Source of the DNA: Sphingomonas sp.
GTDB lineage: Bacteria > Pseudomonadota > Alphaproteobacteria > Sphingomonadales > Sphingomonadaceae
Length of the DNA: 64,000 nt
Direction: 5' to 3'
NCBI RefSeq assembly: GCF_019635515.1
Contig: NZ_JAHBZI010000001.1
Location: forward strand, 248,001 to 312,000
This document shows positions 30,700 to 43,209 of the stretch, one piece after another (positions within the stretch are counted from its first letter, which is position 1; each line of letters begins with the position of its first letter). Under the pieces are notes generated by a model, which had not been told where the DNA came from, did not search any database, and saw only the letters and a list, made by a program, of their open reading frames with translations. The position numbers were made by a program, and so were the translations under genes.

Positions 30700-32595
30700 G
30701 TGAAGCTCGTCAAAGGCGCCTGGAAGATTCTCGTCGCGATCAAGGACTTCCTTGTCCTGGTCTTCATGCTGCTGTTCTTCACCGTCTTGTTCGCGGCGCT
30801 GTCCCACAAGCCCAATGCGGCGGGCATCCGCGACGGCGCATTGGTCGTCGCGTTCGACGGCGTGCTGACCGAGCAGCCGCGCGAGCCCGATCCCTTCGCC
30901 AATTTCGGTGGCGGCCGGGCGACGAAGGAGCTGCGCCTGCGAGACGTGCTGCGCGCGCTCGATGCGGCGCGGACCGACGACCGCGTCAAGGCGGTGGTGC
31001 TGGATATGGACCGCTTCATGGGCGGCTATCCGGCCGCGGTGAGCGAAGTCGCCGAGGCGGTCGGAAAGGTGCGCGCCGCCAACAAGCCGGTGCTGGCCTA
31101 TGCCACCGGCTATAGCGACGACGCCTATGCGATCGCCGCCAATGCCAGCGAGATCTGGGTGCATCCGATGGGCGGCACGCTGTTCGCCGGGCCCGGCGGC
31201 ACCAGCCTCTATTACAAGGGCCTGCTCGACAAGCTCGGGGTCAACGCGCACGTCTACAAGGTCGGCAAGTACAAGTCGGCGGTCGAGCCCTATATCCTGA
31301 CCGGCATGTCGCCCGAGGCGCGCGAGGCCAGCCAGGCGCTGTACGGCTCGATCTTCAGCCAGTGGCAGCAGGGCATCGCCAAGGCGCGGCCCAAGGCCAA
31401 GCTCGCCGGCTTCCTGACCAGGCCCGATGAAGCGGTGGCGGCGGCGCGGGGCGATATCTCGCAGGCCAATCTCGCTGCCGGTCTGGTCGACAAGCTCGGT
31501 GACCGGCTCGCCTTCGGCAAGCGCGTCGCCGAGATCGCCGGCACGCCGAGCGGCAAGCCCGCGGGCAATTTCAATGCGATCAAGCTCGCCGATTTCGTGG
31601 CGGCGCATCCGGCGCCCACCGGCGGCGACGCGATCGGCGTGATCACCGTTGCCGGCGAGATCGTCGATGGCAAGGCCGGGGCGGGCACCGCCGGCGGCGA
31701 CACCGTCTCTTCGCTGCTCCTCAAGGGGCTGGCGACCAAGAATTTGAAGGCGCTGGTGGTACGCGTCGATTCGCCGGGCGGATCGGCGCTGGCCTCGGAA
31801 CAGATCCGCCAGGCGATCCTGCAGGCCAAGGCGCAGGGTCTGCCGGTGGTGGTGTCGATGGGCAGCCTCGCCGCCAGCGGCGGCTATTGGGTATCGACCG
31901 CGGGCGACGCGATCTTCGCCGAGCCCGATACGATCACCGGATCGATCGGCATCTTCGGGATCCTGCCGACCTTCGAGAACAGCCTCGCCAAGATCGGGGT
32001 GACCAGCGACGGCGTCCAGACGACGCCGCTGTCGGGCCAGCCGAACGTGATGGGCGGGACCAACGCGGTGACCGACCGCATCCTGCAATCGGCGATCGAG
32101 CAGGGCTATCAGCGCTTCATCGGACTCGTCGCGGGCGCGCGCAAGCTGACGCCGCAACGCGTCGACGAGATCGGCCAAGGCCGGGTCTGGATCGGCGGGG
32201 TGGCGCATCAGCTGGGTCTGGTCGATCGCTTCGGCGGATTGCAGGCGGCGATCGAGGAGGCGGCGCGGCGCGCCAAGCTCGATCCGGCCAAGGTCCATCC
32301 GGTCTATCTCGAAAAGGAACAGTCGGGCTGGCTGAAATTCTTCGAGGAAGTGACGCGTGACGATACCGGCAAGGACGATGGCTGGGCCGATAGCCCGGGC
32401 GGCGAGGACGCGTTCGCGCGGATCGCCAGTCAGCAACGGGCGCTGGTGGCGCAGGCGCTGGGCGATGCGCGGCGGCTGGCCCGGGGCGGTTCGGTGCAGG
32501 CGCGTTGCCTCGAATGCGGCGGGCTGGGACCGGTCGCGGTGCGCGCCGAGGATCGCAGCCTGTTCGAGCTCCTGCTGGCGCGTTTCGCCGGATGA
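30700..32595 (+). CDS. sppA: Signal peptide peptidase SppA, long form
   Basis: A 631-residue membrane-anchored serine protease (S49) that clears cleaved signal peptides. One N-terminal helix (about 10-35) precedes tandem S49 domains. The catalytic dyad is split across them as in E. coli: Lys192 in GKYKSAVEPY and Ser393 in GSLAASGGYW. The start is GTG at 30700. It ends in an ATGA overlap with the acetyltransferase gene. Confidence 0.94.
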   Translation: MKLVKGAWKILVAIKDFLVLVFMLLFFTVLFAALSHKPNAAGIRDGALVVAFDGVLTEQPREPDPFANFGGGRATKELRLRDVLRALDAARTDDRVKAVVLDMDRFMGGYPAAVSEVAEAVGKVRAANKPVLAYATGYSDDAYAIAANASEIWVHPMGGTLFAGPGGTSLYYKGLLDKLGVNAHVYKVGKYKSAVEPYILTGMSPEAREASQALYGSIFSQWQQGIAKARPKAKLAGFLTRPDEAVAAARGDISQANLAAGLVDKLGDRLAFGKRVAEIAGTPSGKPAGNFNAIKLADFVAAHPAPTGGDAIGVITVAGEIVDGKAGAGTAGGDTVSSLLLKGLATKNLKALVVRVDSPGGSALASEQIRQAILQAKAQGLPVVVSMGSLAASGGYWVSTAGDAIFAEPDTITGSIGIFGILPTFENSLAKIGVTSDGVQTTPLSGQPNVMGGTNAVTDRILQSAIEQGYQRFIGLVAGARKLTPQRVDEIGQGRVWIGGVAHQLGLVDRFGGLQAAIEEAARRAKLDPAKVHPVYLEKEQSGWLKFFEEVTRDDTGKDDGWADSPGGEDAFARIASQQRALVAQALGDARRLARGGSVQARCLECGGLGPVAVRAEDRSLFELLLARFAG

Positions 32596-33167
32596 TCGCG
32601 ATCCGGGCCGCGACCAGCGACGACGCCAGCGCGATCGCGGCGATCTATGCGCCGCACGTGCTGACCGGCACCGTTTCGTTCGAGAATGATCCGCCCGACG
32701 CGCGGGCGATGCGGACGCGGATGGCGGCGAGCGACGGTCTCTATCCGTGGCTGGTGGCGACGACTGGTGGTTCGGGGGGCGGCGAGCCGGATGGCGGAGT
32801 GATCGGCTATGCCTATGCTACCAGGTTCCGCGACCGGCCGGCATATCGCTATGTCTGCGAGACCTCGATCTATCTGACCGACGCGTCGAGCGGATCGGGG
32901 GTCGGGCGGCTGCTCTACAAGGCGCTGGTCGATACGCTGCGCGCGCAGGGCTTCGTTCACGCGATCGGCGCGATCGCTCTGCCCAACGACCGTTCGATCC
33001 GGCTGCACGAGGCGGTGGGGTTCCGCCGCGCCGGAGTCTATCGCGAGGTCGGCTTCAAGCATGGCCAGTGGATCGATGTCGGCTTCTGGCAGGCCGAGCT
33101 GAACGAACCGAGCGTGCCGCCGGTCGAACCGCGCAAGTTCAGCGACGTGGGCGTGGTGCGCGGGTAA
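32592..33167 (+). CDS. GNAT acetyltransferase, phosphinothricin-acetyltransferase-like
   Basis: A 191-residue GNAT protein. The N-terminus IRAATSDDASAIAAIYAPHV and the acetyl-CoA loop GSGVGRLLYKAL are typical of the Pat/YncA group, as is LPNDRSIRLHEAVGFRRAGV near the end. It probably N-acetylates a small amine such as methionine sulfone or phosphinothricin-like compounds. ATGA overlap couples it to sppA. A glycine-rich insertion (TTGGSGGGEPDGG) after the second strand looks like a local repeat expansion. Confidence 0.9.
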   Translation: MIAIRAATSDDASAIAAIYAPHVLTGTVSFENDPPDARAMRTRMAASDGLYPWLVATTGGSGGGEPDGGVIGYAYATRFRDRPAYRYVCETSIYLTDASSGSGVGRLLYKALVDTLRAQGFVHAIGAIALPNDRSIRLHEAVGFRRAGVYREVGFKHGQWIDVGFWQAELNEPSVPPVEPRKFSDVGVVRG

Positions 33168-33211
33168 CGCGCGGCAATACTTTCGCAGGGAAATCGCGCT
33201 AGATCGGGGAT

Positions 33212-33595
33212 ATGCAGCCGCCGGTTCAGACCATCCGCATCGATCGCGCGCATAAGCTTGTCGAGGTGCATCTGTCGGGCTTCTTCACGGCGGAGGATGC
33301 GGCGTGGACCGGCGAGGAATTGCGCGCCGCGATTCTGTCACTCGGGCTCGCGCCGGGCGAGCATGTTACGCTCTATGACGCGACCGAGCTCAACGTCGCG
33401 CCCAATGCCACGGTCGAGGCGGTGAAGAGCATGTTCGCCAACCCCAGCGTGCGGCCGCTCTGGGCGCGCAAGGTCGCGATCATCACCCGTTCGGCACTGG
33501 CGCGACTGCAAATACGGCGGCTGCGCGAGGCGCGCGCCGACATCGCGATCTTCGCGGAGCGCGACGCGGCGGTCGATTGGCTGCTCGCCGCCTAG
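33212..33595 (+). CDS. Small STAS/SpoIIAA-like protein
   Basis: A 127-residue soluble protein whose strand-helix pattern (LVEVHLSGFFTAEDAAWTG, HVTLYDATELNVAP, KVAIITRSALARLQIRRL) fits SpoIIAA-like/STAS folds. I see no diagnostic catalytic residue, so the family is a pattern-level guess. It stands 44 bases after the acetyltransferase. Its stop overlaps the stop of a small convergent frame at a CTAG. Confidence 0.55.
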   Translation: MQPPVQTIRIDRAHKLVEVHLSGFFTAEDAAWTGEELRAAILSLGLAPGEHVTLYDATELNVAPNATVEAVKSMFANPSVRPLWARKVAIITRSALARLQIRRLREARADIAIFAERDAAVDWLLAA

Positions 33596-33750
33596 TCGAT
33601 CAGGGTGTGGCGGACGATATGGTCGAAGGCCGGCGCGTTGGGCGCCGAGTCGATCGCATCATAGGCATTGTCGCCGACGCGCGGCCAGCGCGTCGAGATC
33701 GTCACCTTATTTCCGCGGCTCGAACAGGTGAAGCGGATCGTGGTCGCCAC
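33592..33750 (-). CDS. Candidate 52-aa hypothetical protein
   Basis: A frame from GTG at 33750 encodes 52 residues beginning VATTIRFTCSSRGNKVTI and ending FDHIVRHTLID. Third positions are overwhelmingly G/C, as in neighbouring genes, and a stop lies just upstream of the GTG. It fills the otherwise empty gap and shares its stop (CTAG) with the convergent gene. No strong Shine-Dalgarno sequence is visible and no family is recognised. Confidence 0.42.
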   Translation of the reverse strand: MATTIRFTCSSRGNKVTISTRWPRVGDNAYDAIDSAPNAPAFDHIVRHTLID

Positions 33751-33794
33751 ACTGTCTCACATGCGGGCAACTCGGTTGAAAGATCAATCAAGAG

Positions 33795-34430
33795 TCAACG
33801 GCGCTTGCGATAATGCGGCATCGCGATCTTCCAATGGATCGCGGCGCCGCGCAGCGCGAAGCCGGTGCCGGCGGCGATCAGCCCGGCCGCGAAGGGCGGC
33901 AGTCCGGCCAGGGTGAGGCCGACCTGAAGCGCGGCGGCGACGGCGGCGGCGGTGACGTAGAGCTCGGGCTGGAGCAGGATCGAGGGCTCGCCGGCGAAGA
34001 CATCGCGGATCATGCCCCCTGCGCACGAGGTCAGTACCCCCATTACCGCTGCCGGAACCGGAGGAATGCCATAGCTGAGCGCCTTGGCCGCGCCGAACGC
34101 GGCATAGGCGGCGAGGCCGGCGGCATCGAGCCAGTCGAACGCGCTCGCCGTCCACCAGCGCTGGGGCGTGAACCAGATCAGCACCGCCATCGACATGCAC
34201 AGCGCCGCGACGCTGGGGGCATGGACCCAGAATACCGGTGCGCCGATCAGCAGATCGCGGATCGTGCCGCCGCCGACGCCGGTGACGAGCGCGAAGAAGG
34301 CGAGGGTGATGAAGGTCAGCTCGCGCCGCGCCGCCGCCAGCGCGCCGGTCATCGCGAACAAAGCGATGCCGAACAGATCGAGCCAGGGCAGGATCGGCCC
34401 AAGGCGTGCGGCGGCGGCGATCGGGTCCAT
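33795..34430 (-). CDS. TRIC-type cation channel / UPF0126 membrane protein
   Basis: A 211-residue protein with seven predicted helices in two homologous halves. Each half has the family glycine-rich motif: GVGGGTIRDLLIG and CAGGMIRDVFAG. Bacterial TRIC/UPF0126 proteins (YicG-like) form trimeric channels; glycine uptake has been proposed for some. The ATG at 34430 is clear and the gene is divergent from the DUF1275 gene. Confidence 0.93.
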   Translation of the reverse strand: MDPIAAAARLGPILPWLDLFGIALFAMTGALAAARRELTFITLAFFALVTGVGGGTIRDLLIGAPVFWVHAPSVAALCMSMAVLIWFTPQRWWTASAFDWLDAAGLAAYAAFGAAKALSYGIPPVPAAVMGVLTSCAGGMIRDVFAGEPSILLQPELYVTAAAVAAALQVGLTLAGLPPFAAGLIAAGTGFALRGAAIHWKIAMPHYRKRR

Positions 34431-34481
34431 GGGCGCTTTTCCCTGTTTGGCAGTGGCGCGTCAAACGCTAGAGAAAGGCAT

Positions 34482-35120
34482 ATGGACCGCACGCCTCAGC
34501 CGCTCATCGTCATCGCCATCTGCCTTGCCGCGCTCGCCGGCTTCGTCGACGCGCTCGCTTTCACCAGCCTCGGCGGGTTCTTCGCGAGCTTCATGAGCGG
34601 CAATTCGACCCGGCTCGGCGTCGGGCTGGGCAGTGGCGGGGCCGGCGACGCGGCAATGGCGCTGGCGCTGGTGATGAGCTTCGTCAGCGGGGTGATCGTC
34701 GCCAGCGTGATCGCGCGCAGATATGCCGCGCATCCGCGCGAATCGACGATGGTGGTGGTCACCGCGCTGCTGACCGCGGCGGCGACGATGGCCACGCTCG
34801 ATCCCGGCCCGGTGGTGCTGATCTTCCTCGCCATGGCGATGGGCTGCGAGAATGGCGTGTTCAACCGCGATGGCCAGGCCAGTTTTGGTGTCACCTATCT
34901 TAGCGGCACTTTGGTGCGACTGGGGCAGAAGGCCGCGAACGCGCTGATGGGCGACAGGGACCGCTGGGGCTGGGTGCCGTATCTGGCGCTGTGGCTCGGC
35001 TTCGTGTCGGGCGTGCTGATCGGCGCGGCCAGCCAGCTCCGCTGGGGCTGGGGCGCGCTATGGGCCGCACCCGTGGCGGCGGCGGTGATTACTGTTGCGC
35101 TGGGGCGGGTGCGGAGCTGA
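34482..35120 (+). CDS. YoaK/DUF1275 family membrane protein
   Basis: A 212-residue protein with about six helices and DUF1275 signatures: AGFVDALAFTSLGGFFASFM near the N-terminus followed by SGNSTRLG, and CENGVF followed by VTYLSGTLVRLGQ in the second half. The function is unknown; a transporter role is often suggested. The ATG at 34482 is preceded by GAGAAAGG. Convergent with the serine hydrolase gene, 6 bases between stops. Confidence 0.92.
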   Translation: MDRTPQPLIVIAICLAALAGFVDALAFTSLGGFFASFMSGNSTRLGVGLGSGGAGDAAMALALVMSFVSGVIVASVIARRYAAHPRESTMVVVTALLTAAATMATLDPGPVVLIFLAMAMGCENGVFNRDGQASFGVTYLSGTLVRLGQKAANALMGDRDRWGWVPYLALWLGFVSGVLIGAASQLRWGWGALWAAPVAAAVITVALGRVRS

Positions 35121-35126
35121 GCCAGG

Positions 35127-36461
35127 CTATTTCCGCACAGCTTTCATGTCGCGGCCGTTCTGGTGCATCACTGCGCCGTCGATCTTGCCGGTTGCGTCGC
35201 GCGTGAAATCGATCTGCGCATCGACGACCTTGAAGAAGAAATGGTCGGGCGTTTCGGCGAAGAGATCGAGCGCGTTCTGGCCGGTGGCCTGTGCGGTCAG
35301 CCTGGCGCCGTCGGCACGGATGGTGAAGCCGAAGCGAGGCGAAATCTCGTAAGTCCCCTCATATTGCTTGAGGGCGTCCGCGGGCAGCGTCACTGCCTTG
35401 CGCTCGCTTGGCAGTATCACCGCGCCGCCGCGCGCCAGCGTCATCAGCGACCTGCCGAGCCTGCTTGCCGCCGGGCCGTTGAGATTAGCGAGGACGATGA
35501 CGGTGACCTTGCTCTCGGGGTCATAGGCGAGCCAGGAGTTGAACCCGTCGATCCCGCCGCTGTGCTCGATCGAGGTCTTGCCGTCTGCCTTCGCGACGAC
35601 GATTCCGAGCGCGTAATTGTTTTTATAGGGCGTGGTGAAGGCCGTGAAGCTTTCGGGCTTGAGCATTTTGCCGCCGAACATCGCGGTCTGCCACTTCAGC
35701 AGATCATGGGTGGTCGAATAGAGTCCGCCCGCTCCCTGGGGCACGGTCATGTCGAGATAATCGGCATTGACCACGCCGCCCGATGCGGGGCTGTAGCCCG
35801 AAGCGCGGCGTGCGAGCACCGTCTTGTGGCTGTCATAGCCGCTATCGGCCATGCCGAGCGGCTTGAAGATGTTGTCGGCAACGAACGTGCCGTAATCTTG
35901 GCCGCTTGCCTTCTCGATAATCGCGGTGAGCACGACATAGCCCGAATTCGAATAGTCCATCCGCTCGCCGGGCGCGAAATCGAGTGGCTTGTCGCGGAAG
36001 CGCGCGATCAGTTCGGTGGGCGTGGTGGCGAGCGCCTTGGTCTTTCCGTAATCGTCGAAGCCGGTGAAATTGGGGATACCGGCGCTGTGATTGAGCAGGT
36101 TGCGGACCGTGACCTTGTCCCAGCTTGCCGGCGCATCGGGCAGATAGGTCTTCACCGAGGCATCGAGGCTTAGTTTGCCGCGCTCGGCGAGCAGAAGGAT
36201 CGCCGTGGCGGTGAACTGCTTGGTGACCGAGCCTAGGCGGAATTTGGTGTCGCCGTCATTGGCGATCTTCCATTCGAGATTGGCCGAGCCATAGCCGCGG
36301 TCGAGCAGGACCTTGCCATCCTTGGCGACCAGCACTGCGCCCATGAACTCGCTTTTGTCGGCATCGGCGCGGACGACGAAGTCCATCCGCGCCGGATCTT
36401 GAGCGCGCGCGGGCGCCGCGGCGAGTATGAAGGCGGTGACGGCAAGTAGCAAAGCGCGCAT
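35127..36461 (-). CDS. Secreted serine hydrolase, beta-lactamase (class C/esterase-like) family
   Basis: A 444-residue periplasmic protein with signal peptide (MRALLLAVTAFILAAAPARA-QD). The catalytic motifs are SVTK (Ser78, Lys81), YSN (Tyr170) and a C-terminal HSGGI in place of the KTG box. A beta-barrel-like C-terminal domain of about 100 residues follows, as in DUF3471-containing peptidases/esterases, so D-aminopeptidase or esterase activity is as likely as beta-lactam hydrolysis. An ATG at 36488 would add 9 residues but overlaps a palindrome; 36461 follows AAGGGG. Confidence 0.9.
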   Translation of the reverse strand: MRALLLAVTAFILAAAPARAQDPARMDFVVRADADKSEFMGAVLVAKDGKVLLDRGYGSANLEWKIANDGDTKFRLGSVTKQFTATAILLLAERGKLSLDASVKTYLPDAPASWDKVTVRNLLNHSAGIPNFTGFDDYGKTKALATTPTELIARFRDKPLDFAPGERMDYSNSGYVVLTAIIEKASGQDYGTFVADNIFKPLGMADSGYDSHKTVLARRASGYSPASGGVVNADYLDMTVPQGAGGLYSTTHDLLKWQTAMFGGKMLKPESFTAFTTPYKNNYALGIVVAKADGKTSIEHSGGIDGFNSWLAYDPESKVTVIVLANLNGPAASRLGRSLMTLARGGAVILPSERKAVTLPADALKQYEGTYEISPRFGFTIRADGARLTAQATGQNALDLFAETPDHFFFKVVDAQIDFTRDATGKIDGAVMHQNGRDMKAVRK

Positions 36462-36477
36462 CGAAATCCCCTTGCAT

Positions 36478-36495
36478 GTATTATTCAACTAATAC
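36478..36495. promoter_or_regulatory. Palindromic operator candidate before serine hydrolase gene
   Basis: Perfect 6-base arms GTATTA (36478-36483) and TAATAC (36490-36495) with a 6-base spacer lie 16 bases upstream of the chosen ATG, just outside the Shine-Dalgarno sequence. The A/T-rich symmetrical site in a G/C-rich region is what a repressor operator overlapping a promoter would look like. The cognate regulator is not adjacent. Confidence 0.5.
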
Positions 36496-36581
36496 GCGTA
36501 AGGAGCCGGTGCAAGCGGCGCAAGGAGGGCGAGTGCCGACTGGCGCGCTCGCCAACGATTTTCGCCAACCGCTTGCGTGGG

Positions 36582-37982
<1,401 letters not shown>

Positions 37983-37997
37983 TTTCTCTTCCTTGTT

Positions 37998-38095
37998 CCC
38001 CGGCGAAGGCCGGGGCCCAGTACCGAGACGGAATTTGGTGAGCGTCTCGCGTAGTTACAAACTTCATTCCAACTGGGCCCCGGCCTTCGCCGGGG
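37998..38095. repeat. Double-hairpin inverted repeat between sucB and lpdA
   Basis: Perfect 24-base arms at 37998-38021 and 38072-38095 are separated by 50 bases. Each arm is itself nearly palindromic (CCCCGGC-GAAG-GCCGGGG), so the RNA could form either two small hairpins or one long stem. It sits inside the operon, and might attenuate or protect mRNA upstream of lpdA. No U-tract follows. Confidence 0.9.
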
Positions 38096-38116
38096 CACCG
38101 TTGGGTTTCGGTCAAA

Positions 38117-39337
<1,221 letters not shown>

Positions 39338-39338
39338 A

Positions 39339-42269
39339 TCATGCCTTCCGGGTACGGCGGATTTCTTCGCGGACATTGTGGCCAAGCGCATCGGCGACGA
39401 GCGCGCCCTGCTCGGCCTGGTGGCGCTTCATCAGGCCGGTCGCCGGCGACGCGGCGGCGGCGCGGCCGGCGTAACGCGGGCGACGCGGCTTGATCCTGGC
39501 GTCGATAATGCACTGTTCGATCAGCGGCTCGACGAAGAACCAATAGCCATTGTTCTTCGGCTCTTCCTGCGCCCAGACCACCTCTTCGAGGTTGCCCATC
39601 TTCTTGAGGCGCGCGGTCAGCGGCTCGCCCGGGAAGGGATAGAGCTGCTCGATGCGGACGATCGCGGTGTTCTTGTCGCCGGCGGCGTCACGGGCTTCGA
39701 TCAAGTCATAGGCGACCTTGCCGGTGCACAGCACGAGGCGCTTCACGTCCTTGTCGGCCGGAGCCGAGGGATCGGAGAGGATGCGGCGGAACTGGCTGTC
39801 GCCCTGGAACTCGGCCGCGCTGCTGACCGCCAGCTTGTGGCGGAGCAGCGACTTGGGCGTCATCTGCACCAGGGGTTTACGGAAATTGCGGCGCATCTGA
39901 CGGCGCAGCAGGTGGAAATAATTGGCCGGCGTCGTGATGTTGGCGACCTGCATATTGTCCTGCGCGCAGAGCTGGAGGAAGCGCTCGGGGCGCGCCGAGC
40001 TATGCTCGGGACCCTGGCCTTCATAGCCGTGCGGCAGCAGCATCACCAGGCCGTTGGCGCGCAGCCACTTGGCTTCGCCCGAGGCGATGAACTGGTCGAT
40101 CATGATCTGCGCGCCGTTGGCGAAATCGCCGAACTGCGCTTCCCAGAGGACCAGCGTCTTGGGATCGGCGCCGGCATAGCCATATTCGAAGCCGAGCACG
40201 CCATATTCGGAAAGCGGCGAATCCAGCACTTCGAAATTGCCGTGCGGGATCGTCGCGAGGGGCACATATTTATGCTCGTCGGTCTGATCGACCCAGACGG
40301 CGTGACGCTGCGAGAAGGTGCCGCGGCCCGAATCCTGACCCGACAGGCGGACGCCATAGCCTTCCGAGAGCAGCGCGCCGAAGGCGAGCGCCTCACCGGT
40401 GGCCCAGTCGAAATTCTCTCCCGACCTGAACATCTCGCGCTTGGCGTCGAGGACGCGACCGAGGGTCTTGTGGATCTGCAGCCCTTCGGGAACTTCGGTC
40501 AGCGTGCGGCCAAGGCTGTCGAACAGCTTCTTCTCGATGCCGGTATCGACGCTGCGGCGCGCGGTCTCGCCATCGGCGGGGGCGCCGAGGCCCGACCAGC
40601 GTCCGGCGAACCAGTCCGCCTTGTTCGGCAGATAGGCCTTGCCGGCCTCGAACTCGCCTTCGAGCAGATCGGTGAACTGCTGGACTTTCTGCGCGGCAAA
40701 GCCTGCGTCGATCACGCCCTGCTCGACCAGTCGTTTGGCGTAGATCTCGCTGACGCCGGGGTGGTTCCTGATCTTGGCGTACATCAGCGGCTGGGTGAAG
40801 CTCGGCTCGTCGCCTTCGTTATGGCCGAAGCGGCGATAGCACCACATGTCGATGACGACGTCGCGCTTGAAGGTCTGGCGATATTCGGTCGCGACCTTGC
40901 AGGCGAAGGTCACGGCTTCGGGATCGTCGCCGTTCACATGGAGGATCGGCGCCATCACTCCCTTCGCGACATCGCTCGGATAGGGTGAGGAGCGCGCGAA
41001 TTGCGGGCTGGTGGTGAAGCCGATCTGGTTGTTGATGACGAAATGGATGCAGCCGCCGGTATTGTAACCGCGGATGCCCGAGAAGCCGAGGCACTCCCAG
41101 ACGATGCCTTGGCCCGCGAACGCCGCGTCGCCATGGATGAGGACGGGCAACACCTGGGTGTGTTCCGCCAGATCGCCGCGGACCGTCTGAAGCGCGCGGA
41201 CCTTGCCTAGCACGACGGGATCAGCGGCTTCGAGGTGCGAGGGATTGGCGACCAGCGACATATGGACGCTGACGCCGTCGAACTCGCGGTCGGTGCTGGT
41301 GCCCAGATGATACTTCACATCGCCCGAACCGGCGACGTCATCGGGGTTGGACGAGCCGCCGCCGAACTCGTGGAAGATCACCCGGAACGGCTTGGACATG
41401 ACGTTGGCGAGCATGTTGAGCCGGCCGCGATGGGCCATGCCGTAGACGATCTCGCGCACGCCGGTGGCGCCGCCATATTTGATGATCGCTTCCATGGCGG
41501 GGATCATCGATTCGCCGCCATCCAGGCCGAAGCGCTTGGTGCCGACATATTTCTTGCCGCAGAAGCGTTCCCACTGCTCGGCTTCGATGACCTTGGAGAG
41601 GATCGCCTTCTTGCCCTCGGGCGAGAACTGGATTTCCTTGTCCTTGCCCTCCATCCGATCCTGGAGGAAGCGCCGCTCCTCGACATCGGCGATGTGCATA
41701 TATTCGAGGCCGACATTGCCGCAGTAGTTGCGGCGCAGGATGTCGACGATCTCGCGGACGGTGCCCCATTGCAGGCCGAGCACGCCGCCGAGATAGACCG
41801 GGCGATCGATATCGGCGTCGGTGAAGCCATGATATTCGGTGCGCAGATCGGCGGGCAGATCCTGGCGGGCGAGGCCCAGCGGATCGAGATTGGCGGCGAG
41901 ATGCCCGCGCACCCGATAGGTGCGGATCAGCATCATCGCGCGGATCGAATCCCCGGCCGCCCTGGCGATATCGTCCTGCGACGGCGGCGCCTTGGGCGCG
42001 GCTGCCGCCCCACCGCCCTTGGCGGGCTTGGGCGCGGGCTCCATCTGCGTCGGATCGAGCGCGGCGGTGAGCGCGTCGGTTTCGGTCGGCGGCCAGTTGG
42101 CCTGCTTCCAGCTCGGGCCCTGGGCGCTGCCTTCGAGCCCCTCGAACCATGTCCGCCAGCCGGCCTCGATCGAAGCCGGATCGGCCTTGAAGCGCTTGTA
42201 CATGGTCTCGACGAAGGCCGGGCTTACGCCGCCCGCGATATCGTCGAAGTCGAGGCCCTCATAGCCCAT
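39339..42269 (-). CDS. sucA: 2-oxoglutarate dehydrogenase E1
   Basis: The 976-residue thiamine-diphosphate-dependent decarboxylase component. It begins with the E2-binding N-terminus ([16 protein letters not shown]) and continues with [18 protein letters not shown], the Mg-ThDP site [14 protein letters not shown], and [18 protein letters not shown] in the transketolase-like domain. It starts 55 bases after sucD and is followed at once by sucB. Confidence 0.97.
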   Translation of the reverse strand: MGYEGLDFDDIAGGVSPAFVETMYKRFKADPASIEAGWRTWFEGLEGSAQGPSWKQANWPPTETDALTAALDPTQMEPAPKPAKGGGAAAAPKAPPSQDDIARAAGDSIRAMMLIRTYRVRGHLAANLDPLGLARQDLPADLRTEYHGFTDADIDRPVYLGGVLGLQWGTVREIVDILRRNYCGNVGLEYMHIADVEERRFLQDRMEGKDKEIQFSPEGKKAILSKVIEAEQWERFCGKKYVGTKRFGLDGGESMIPAMEAIIKYGGATGVREIVYGMAHRGRLNMLANVMSKPFRVIFHEFGGGSSNPDDVAGSGDVKYHLGTSTDREFDGVSVHMSLVANPSHLEAADPVVLGKVRALQTVRGDLAEHTQVLPVLIHGDAAFAGQGIVWECLGFSGIRGYNTGGCIHFVINNQIGFTTSPQFARSSPYPSDVAKGVMAPILHVNGDDPEAVTFACKVATEYRQTFKRDVVIDMWCYRRFGHNEGDEPSFTQPLMYAKIRNHPGVSEIYAKRLVEQGVIDAGFAAQKVQQFTDLLEGEFEAGKAYLPNKADWFAGRWSGLGAPADGETARRSVDTGIEKKLFDSLGRTLTEVPEGLQIHKTLGRVLDAKREMFRSGENFDWATGEALAFGALLSEGYGVRLSGQDSGRGTFSQRHAVWVDQTDEHKYVPLATIPHGNFEVLDSPLSEYGVLGFEYGYAGADPKTLVLWEAQFGDFANGAQIMIDQFIASGEAKWLRANGLVMLLPHGYEGQGPEHSSARPERFLQLCAQDNMQVANITTPANYFHLLRRQMRRNFRKPLVQMTPKSLLRHKLAVSSAAEFQGDSQFRRILSDPSAPADKDVKRLVLCTGKVAYDLIEARDAAGDKNTAIVRIEQLYPFPGEPLTARLKKMGNLEEVVWAQEEPKNNGYWFFVEPLIEQCIIDARIKPRRPRYAGRAAAASPATGLMKRHQAEQGALVADALGHNVREEIRRTRKA

Positions 42270-42324
42270 CGGTCACATCCAATCGTTAGTCGAACGCGCG
42301 CGATACACCGCGCGCATTAACCAT

Positions 42325-43209
42325 TTACCCCTTGAGCACTTCCAGCAGCGTCTCACCGAGCAGCGAGGGGCTGGCCGAGACGCGAATGCCGGCGGCTTCC
42401 ATCGCCGCGATCTTGCTTTCGGCATCGCCCTTGCCGCCCGAGACGATCGCGCCGGCATGGCCCATGCGGCGGCCCGGAGGCGCGGTGCGGCCGGCGATGA
42501 AACCGGCCATCGGCTTCTTGCGGCCCTTCTTCGCCTCGTCGATCAGGAACTGCGCGGCCTGCTCCTCCGCATCGCCGCCGATCTCGCCGATCATGATGAT
42601 CGACTTGGTGGCGTCGTCGGCGAGGAACAGCTCGAGCACGTCGATGAAGTTGGTGCCGTTGACCGGATCGCCGCCGATGCCGACCGCGGTGGTCTGGCCC
42701 AGGCCCGCATTGGTGGTCTGGAAGACGGCCTCATAGGTCAGCGTGCCCGAGCGCGAGACGACGCCGACCGAACCCTTCGAGAAGATGCTGCCGGGCATGA
42801 TACCGATCTTGCACTCGCCGGGGGTCAGCACGCCGGGGCAGTTCGGGCCGATCAGCCGCGACTTGCTGCCCGAAAGCGCGCGCTTGACCTTGACCATGTC
42901 GAGCACCGGAATGCCCTCGGTGATCGCGACGATCAGCGGGATCTCGGCATCGATCGCCTCGAGAATCGAATCGGCGGCGAAGGGCGGCGGCACATAGATC
43001 ACGCTGGCGTCGGCGCCGGTCTTGGACTTGGCCTCGGCGACGGTGTCGAACACCGGCAGGTCGAGATGGGTGGTGCCGCCCTTGCCGGGGGTGACGCCGC
43101 CGACCATCTGCGTGCCATAGGCCAGCGCCGCCTGGGTGTGGAAGCTGCCGGTCTCGCCGGTCATGCCCTGGGTGATGACCTTGGTATTCTTGTTGACGAG
43201 AATCGACAT
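42325..43209 (-). CDS. sucD: Succinyl-CoA synthetase alpha subunit
   Basis: A 294-residue subunit carrying the phosphohistidine and CoA-binding Rossmann domain ([20 protein letters not shown]). The phosphorylated histidine is in [14 protein letters not shown]. It converts succinyl-CoA to succinate with GTP/ATP formation together with SucC. No sucC lies in this window: the position next to it is taken by a 182-aa secreted protein, so the beta subunit must be encoded elsewhere. Confidence 0.97.
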   Translation of the reverse strand: MSILVNKNTKVITQGMTGETGSFHTQAALAYGTQMVGGVTPGKGGTTHLDLPVFDTVAEAKSKTGADASVIYVPPPFAADSILEAIDAEIPLIVAITEGIPVLDMVKVKRALSGSKSRLIGPNCPGVLTPGECKIGIMPGSIFSKGSVGVVSRSGTLTYEAVFQTTNAGLGQTTAVGIGGDPVNGTNFIDVLELFLADDATKSIIMIGEIGGDAEEQAAQFLIDEAKKGRKKPMAGFIAGRTAPPGRRMGHAGAIVSGGKGDAESKIAAMEAAGIRVSASPSLLGETLLEVLKG

